From Cylindrotheca closterium (taxonomy: Eukaryota > Bacillariophyta > Bacillariophyceae > Bacillariales > Bacillariaceae), in contig CAKOGP040002044.1 in the NCBI GenBank assembly GCA_933822405.4, positions 1 through 10,597 of the forward strand: a DNA stretch of 10,597 bases, read 5' to 3'. The position numbers and the translations under genes were made by a program. The notes under the pieces were generated by a model. The model was not told the DNA's origin, searched no databases, and saw only the letters and a program-made list of their open reading frames with translations. Positions 6,759 through 10,597 of the stretch are shown here, piece by piece. Positions within the stretch are counted from its first letter, which is position 1, and each line of letters begins with the position of its first letter.

Positions 6759-7277
6759 ATGAGTGTCAGACCAGATGCTAATTTCAAGCCGATCCAGGAT
6801 ATGGGTCCTGCAGGAGGCTGGGCCAAGGTACGAGATATAAGAACAAAAAGAAAACAACCCAGTCGTTGGCTGTGACTGTTACTAATATTTGGTGTCAAAT
6901 TTGACCTCTTCAACTTTGATTTTCGTCACACATAGACTCCTCTTGAACTCTCAAGAGGACGACGTGGACCCAAAGGCTGGCAACTGTTTCTAGGAACCTC
7001 AGTTGCAATCTTCTGGGGCTTCTCCCGTGTGGGTGCTGGAAACAAGAAAAGGAGTGAGCAAAAGCTTTTTGAGCGACAAGAGCGATATGCACTTGCTCCT
7101 CTACTTCAAAACGAGGCCGACCGCGAATATCTTTTGAGGGAGAAGAAACTCCAAGCTCAAGAGGAAAATATCATGAGCCAGGTTCCAGGATGGAAGGTTG
7201 GTGAATCTCAATACCATGGTTCACGATGGACCCCTGCCCATGTTATGGATTCCAACAAGAGCAATATCAAGAAGTAA
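6759..7277 (+). CDS. NDUFA13: Mitochondrial complex I subunit NDUFA13 (GRIM-19/B16.6), two exons
   Basis: Exons are 6759-6827 and 6936-7277, giving 136 residues. The family pattern is clear: an N-terminal QDMGPAGGW (human QDMPPPGGY), a basic RGRRGPKGW segment, one membrane helix at about 39-57 (QLFLGTSVAIFWGFSRVGA), then a charged helix with ERYALAPLLQNEADREYL and the conserved VPGWKVGESQYHGSRW-P near 106-123. NDUFA13 is an accessory subunit that anchors in the inner mitochondrial membrane and is needed for complex I assembly. The C-terminus is shorter than the 144-residue human protein but the conserved core is complete. There is no cleavable presequence, as usual for the family. Exon 1 codes only 23 residues; without splicing the frame meets TGA within the intron. 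Confidence 0.95.
6828..6935 (+). other. Intron of the NDUFA13 gene (108 bp)
   Basis: The donor is AAG|GTACGA and the acceptor CACATAG|AC. A branch-point candidate ACTAAT occurs at 6881-6886. The splice joins GGWAK to TPLELSRGRRGPKGW, restoring the conserved family start. It is a phase 0 intron and contains a stop in the exon 1 frame. Confidence 0.9.
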
Positions 7278-7583
7278 AGTATTGATCGTCTTGTCATCGA
7301 ATCAAAACTTAATGAAAGTCTAGCTATCATCGAATATTTTATCCTTCGTATTTTCTTGGTACCGTCAGCTATCGTCCACTAACTTGAAACTAGTCGTGTT
7401 TTCGTGAACACACCTACTGTAGACCTAGGGCGGCTGTAGCAACGCCTAGACCATTATCTTGTCTCGTCCGCAAACAACCATACCGTCCCTTGTACAGCAT
7501 GGTTCGCGATGTAATGCGTTATTACCCGATCGCCCGATACACGTACATGTAACTGGTGTACTTACCAGGTACAGTACCGGTAC
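7278..7583. other. NDUFA13 3' flank, no gene
   Basis: This stretch carries the NDUFA13 3' UTR and intergenic DNA up to the first foldback element. Just before the element is a set of short GTAC-containing palindromes, ending in the perfect 14-bp CAGTACCGGTACTG at 7572-7585, which overlaps the first two bases of the element's arm. No gene is seen. Confidence 0.5.
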
Positions 7584-7585
7584 TG
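7572..7585. repeat. 14-bp palindrome at the edge of the first foldback element
   Basis: CAGTACCGGTACTG is perfectly self-complementary. It straddles the left boundary (TGAGGCAG begins at 7584). The right flank lacks the same palindrome, so it belongs to the insertion site or to the left end only. Confidence 0.6.
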
Positions 7586-7644
7586 AGGCAGTGGGAATTC
7601 CCCCTTTTCATTTTATTTCATCCCCGCTATATTTAACGCGATTT

Positions 7645-8270
7645 CCCACAACTACAGTACGTTGTGGGAACAGTTTTTTGCCGAAAATTCCCACAACTAC
7701 AGTACATTGTAGTTGTAGGAATCGGAAATATCACGAAAACAATATGAGTTTTTGGAAACATCATATGTAGTTGTATAATTTTAGTCAGTACATATCAAAC
7801 GTTGTTTTGTGCGTTGTGGGAATTCCCTCAACAGTTGTGGGAAAACTGTCATTTCTACACACAAAACCACGTAGGATATGTACTGAGACAAATTTGAAGT
7901 TTCCCACAACTCTAATTGTAGTTGTGGGAAGTTTCCCACAACTATAATTGTTTTATTGGGAATTATGGGAAAACTGTCCGTTCTACGGAAAACTGTCCGT
8001 TCTACACACCAAACAACGTTTGATATGTACTGACTAGAAATTAGACAACTACATATGATGTTTCCAAAAACCTCTAATTGTTTTCGTGATATTTCGTAAT
8101 ACATTTAAGGGAAAAAACGGACAGCTGCGCAACGGAAATTCCCACAACTAGTTGTGGGAAATTCCCACAACTAGTTGTAGGAATTTCCCACAACTATTTT
8201 TTAAGATTCCTACAACTAGTTGTGGGAATTTTTGGCAAAAAACTGTTCCCACAACTACAGTAGTTGTGGG
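7645..8270. repeat. Array of CCCACAAC half-sites forming small palindromes
   Basis: Fifteen exact CCCACAAC or GTTGTGGG octamers plus three one-base variants fall in 626 bp. Many are paired head to head as TTCCCACAACTAGTTGTGGGAA-like units with spacers of 2 to about 15 bases, for example 7645/7661, 7903/7921, 8141/8151 and 8248/8263. Spacers often contain ACAGTA. The repeats occur in both arms and the centre, so they were multiplied within the element, not only by the arm symmetry. Confidence 0.85.
7968..8005 (+). repeat. Exact 19-bp tandem duplication
   Basis: GGAAAACTGTCCGTTCTAC occurs twice head to tail (7968-7986 and 7987-8005) with no mismatch. A diverged relative (GGAAAACTGTCATTTCTAC) starts near 7841. 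It marks recent slippage or template switching inside the foldback element. Confidence 0.9.
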
Positions 8271-8331
8271 AAATCGCGTTAAATATCGCGGGGACGAAAT
8301 AAAATGAAAAGGGGGAATTCCCGCTGCCTCA

Positions 8332-8478
8332 ATGTGGTAATACCGTCGATCTATGTGCTATGTGTACGCATTATGTTACGCGAATAACATGGTACACTAT
8401 GTAAGCATGTCGCACCTTTCCAGCCAGCTGCACATTTCCAGCCAATCAAAATGCTCACCCAAACCAAACAAACTGGAC
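8332..8478. other. Spacer between two foldback elements
   Basis: This 147-bp stretch contains no gene. It has a short near-repeat TTTCCAGCCA (8417 and 8437 area) and nothing else I recognise. Confidence 0.5.
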
Positions 8479-9029
8479 GGTCCGTCCGCCGCTCAAGAAG
8501 CCCATTTCATCTCATCGGGAGACCCATCTCCTAAAATCACCCACAGACCTAAAATAAAGTTTTTCTCAAAACAAAAGTCTTAGCTTAGGTCCTTACCTTG
8601 CATCTTATTGGGTGGGGCTGTCATCATTATGCTCAGGGAAGTCACTGTAGCTCTAAAAGTTGCCACTAGGGCTGTTGTGGACTGAAATTGAAAATTTACA
8701 ACTGCCTGAAATTCATCAAAGAATGCTACAATCAAGCTATTAATCGGAACTCAGATTGCCCATGAGTGATATCAGGTCACACTGTACTCATAAGGCACCA
8801 AAACAACCAATGATCTGAATTGCTGTCAAAAGCATCAATTACTGTACCTTCTCGGCTGCAGTGAATGTCTAGAGCATAATCGTGATGACCCCACCCACTG
8901 GCAATAGGATGTAAGATAAGGACCTAAGCTAAGACTTTTGAATGGAGAAAATTTTTATTTTAGGTCTGTGGGTGATTTTAGAACCTGGGTCTTCCGCCAT
9001 AATAGGGTCTGACGAGCGGCGGACGTACC
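8479..9029. mobile_element. Second foldback/MITE-like element with ~177-bp terminal inverted repeats (551 bp)
   Basis: The left arm is 8479-8655 and the right arm 8852-9029, with a ~196-bp unique centre. The ends read GGTCCGTCCGCCGCTC on the left and, complemented, GGTACGTCCGCCGCTC on the right. Two exact inverted runs are 28 bases (8531-8558 against 8954-8981) and 24 bases (8572-8595 against 8917-8940). Because the arms match, both encode the same peptide tail KITHRPKIK, a by-product and not evidence for a gene. TGGA flanks both ends (8474-8477 and 9031-9034), one base outside the arms, a weak target-duplication candidate. The arms are unrelated to those of the first foldback element. A non-autonomous DNA transposon is the best reading. 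Confidence 0.75.
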
Positions 9030-9102
9030 ATGGAAACACATCAAAGAGGAAAATTGAACAAGACAAAATACCAGTGAACTTTCCGTCTACAATATCTCTA
9101 CA

Positions 9103-9133
9103 TAAAAGCAAGCAATCAAGCAATCAAGCAGCA
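9103..9133 (+). repeat. Short AAGCAATC tandem
   Basis: An imperfect tandem of AAGCAATC units (AGCAAGCAATCAAGCAATC and on) spans about 30 bases. It is simple sequence of no evident function. Confidence 0.5.
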
Positions 9134-9184
9134 ATTACAGCATACAGTATAAACCATATTCATAAAACTAATGCAACTGTTACA

Positions 9185-9868
9185 CTAGATTTGAATGGAA
9201 GATTTTTGTTCTCTAGCCGTGAAAAATCGTGCAGGCTTCAGCCGACCAGCAATCCTATGCTGATACTCCCGCCAGAGTTCGTTTAATGATCTGGGATTGC
9301 CAAATAGAATAGCCATGTTCAGAACTTCGATTGGACCAACATCTGCATTTGCTCCGCTTGCTGGAAGTGGTAGTGTATCAATCTGCGACCAGTATTTGCT
9401 TGTTGGAGTTGGATTCGCAAGCCACCTTCAATTGTTCCGCCATTTGCACGAATGTTGTTGTTTAGAATTCGATCACGATGCCGGATGTAGGCTCTCAAAT
9501 CTTGAAAAATTTGTATGAGATCGAGCAGCAACTTTGCTCAATTGTTGTTGCAGTTGCTGGATACTTATCTGGATGCTTTGGAACAAGTCTCCTAAGTTGA
9601 GTTCCCTGCCACCACGCCTCCACCAGCATCAGTGCCCCCATCACCGTCTATAATAGTAGCCTCATCAATCGTGAACTGGTCGTCCCTCCTTTTTTGGCTG
9701 GTTGTTGTATATCAGGCAGCAATATATGAGCGGCACTGTGGATTATCTGATGGCATGATTCTGCCAATGCCAAGTAGCCTAGTCTTCTGGTGGTGCAAAG
9801 CGCCTCCTTCCAGCGTCCGAATGGTCGTTATTGGCTGCTGCTTCCTCCATCACGACGTCACTGTCCAT
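9185..9868 (-). pseudogene. Decayed GCR1_C-like (diatom-expanded family) gene
   Basis: Reading the minus strand across frames gives consecutive protein-like pieces. First comes MDSDVVMEEAAANNDHSDAG from an ATG at 9868, ending in TAG (9779-9781). Then an acidic, Gly-rich stretch IDEATIIDGDGGTDAGGG ends in TAG (9592-9594). A Gln-rich coiled piece (LFQSIQISIQQLQQQL) is followed by RAYIRHRDRILNNNIRANGG. Finally SQIDTLPLPASGANADVG leads into SLNELWREYQHRIAGRLKPA and RFFTARE (9388-9185). That last piece resembles the L-W-x-E-Y-x-x-G-I-x-G-x-K-P-A-R-x-F-T core of proteins with a GCR1_C-type DNA-binding-like domain that I recall as abundant in diatom genomes. The usual basic KYKYxRRK segment after it is lost, the frame ending at TAG 9185-9187. 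At least two stops and three frame changes show it is not functional. The assignment rests on recalled family patterns. Confidence 0.5.
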
Positions 9869-10597
9869 ATTTGCTTGTTCTTCTGCAGTTGTTTGACCCT
9901 ACATCTCTCAAAGAAGAAGGATTGAGAAAGTGTAATTTTCCTTTTGTGGATGAATAATACTGTCTTGTGATGAATATACTGTCAGAAAGTTATATAATAA
10001 TACTTGTGATACGGTAGAATATTTTTAAAAGGCGAAAAGTAACTTTTTTGTTTGAGCGATGGATATCCTGCCTGAAAATTACTTATGGTACGACAAGAAT
10101 ATTTATGGCAAAGAGTAAGAGCATCTCCAGCCAAGGCCGTCAATCGATTAGATAGAATAAATGTGATTGGCTGAAATCGGAAGACGCGCAGACGCTTTAT
10201 GACTTTGCCTGGAAAGAAGCATTCGTCAGTCTTGCCGTCTATCCAAAACTGAGGGAAGTGCCTTCCAGCCAAAAAAACTTTGTCAATCTCATGAATCACA
10301 CTCCGTTCAAGAACATAGCCCTCTTTTACATAGCATCGTAATGAACGAGAAGAAGTATCATGATCTGCAATATGACCTATTTGAAATATAGATAGTTGGA
10401 GTTACAATTAAAGTAATATCCTATTTGAGCAAAATTGTTAGAATAAAGCAAAATGTGCTCTATCGTGAGCGCCTTTAGCGCTCAGAACAAACTCTCTGCA
10501 ATCTAAATTTGTAATCAACTGTACAACACTTTCACGACAATAGTTCTCCTGTGTTAGGTATACTTTGAGTGAAATTGTTCCTATTTGATTAATGTTT
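9869..10597. other. Right-end region without a supported gene
   Basis: AT-rich DNA with one long minus-strand open frame (about 9982-10407, ~140 codons) that has no methionine in its N-terminal two thirds. The peptide (with VIHEIDKVFLAGRHFPQFW) matches nothing I know. It could be one exon of a gene, since TTGCAG at about 10364-10369 complemented would serve as an acceptor, but no partner exon is visible. A hairpin lies at 10466-10484. Confidence 0.4.
10466..10484. repeat. 7-bp stem, 5-base loop hairpin
   Basis: TGAGCGC and GCGCTCA flank CTTTA, giving a GC-rich hairpin in an otherwise AT-rich stretch. There is no T-run beside it and no gene nearby, so a role in transcript ends is only a possibility. 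It does not match the metazoan histone 3' stem-loop sequence. Confidence 0.6.

Larger units (their letters stand above)
7584..8331. mobile_element. Foldback element with long nested inverted repeats (748 bp)
   Basis: The ends are TGAGGCAG (7584-7591) and CTGCCTCA (8324-8331). The outer arms, 7584-7723 and 8205-8331, are near-perfect inverted copies; one 27-base run (7593-7619 against 8296-8322) is exact. Inner arms pair again: 7724-7743 with 8077-8095, and 7783-7800 with 8018-8035. Together almost the whole element can fold on itself, with an extra ~108 bp of palindromic repeats in the right arm (8096-8204). No intact gene is inside; the 107-codon minus frame at 7781-8104 repeats a motif (QYISNVVWCVERTVF and QYISYVVLCVEMTVF) because the DNA is duplicated. 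This fits a non-autonomous DNA transposon of foldback or long-TIR MITE type. No convincing target-site duplication was found, so the superfamily is unknown. Confidence 0.75.

Noticed and set aside
7781..8104. 107-codon minus-strand frame inside the first foldback element
   Set aside because: Its repeated peptide motifs come directly from duplicated DNA modules, and it shows no known domain.
7584..8331. CRISPR-like repeat array
   Set aside because: The repeats are palindromic half-sites with irregular spacing and no unique equal-length spacers, and the host genes contain introns, so this is a eukaryotic genome.
8353..8583. Plus-strand frame ending KITHRPKIK, with a matching minus-strand frame at 8929-9123
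   Set aside because: Both are translations of the same inverted-repeat arms of the second foldback element, not independent genes.
10107..10130. AGAGCATCTCCAGCC string resembling plant Harbinger/MITE ends
   Set aside because: Only one copy is present in the window with no inverted partner, so an element cannot be defined.
10466..10484. Histone-type 3' stem-loop or tRNA arm
   Set aside because: The sequence does not match the histone stem-loop consensus, and no cloverleaf can be built around it.

Overview
The window looks like nuclear DNA from a photosynthetic stramenopile, most likely a diatom; I cannot name the species. The clues are short GT-AG introns (75, 89 and 108 bp) in otherwise compact genes, a secreted-type N-terminus with a phenylalanine directly after the predicted signal cleavage site (the diatom plastid-import signature), a TGACGTCA element between divergent genes, a Ty3/gypsy-like integrase tail, and a relic of a GCR1_C-like domain family that I recall as expanded in diatoms.

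Layout. Positions 1-105 (minus) hold the first 35 codons of a gene that leaves the window. Positions 442-828 carry the C-terminal end of a Ty3/gypsy-type integrase, cut off from the rest of its element, followed by a possible polypurine tract and LTR start. A weak minus-strand frame with a signal-like leader lies at 1023-1415. The gene-dense core follows: a plastid-type J-domain protein (1573-2592, minus), a DDX6/Dhh1 RNA helicase in three exons (3120-4546, plus), a YigB-like HAD phosphatase with a long unexplained C-terminal half (4822-6516, minus), and the complex I subunit NDUFA13/GRIM-19 in two exons (6759-7277, plus). The genes alternate in direction: J protein and helicase share a 527-bp divergent promoter, helicase and phosphatase converge over 275 bp, and phosphatase and NDUFA13 share a 242-bp divergent promoter.

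Downstream of NDUFA13 the window becomes repeat territory. There are two unrelated foldback (long terminal inverted repeat) elements, 7584-8331 and 8479-9029, neither with a credible gene. The first is packed with 18 copies of a CCCACAAC half-site, mostly arranged as small palindromes inside the larger palindrome. A decayed GCR1_C-like gene (9185-9868, minus, at least two stops and three frame changes) follows, and the last ~730 bp hold no gene I can support.

The four intact genes have unrelated jobs: plastid protein folding, mRNA decay and translational repression, flavin-type phosphate hydrolysis, and mitochondrial respiration. No operon-like cooperation is implied. The most unusual material is the pair of foldback elements, the in-frame second intron of the helicase and the extra half of the HAD protein. 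I did not find evidence of a complete new defence or metabolic system.
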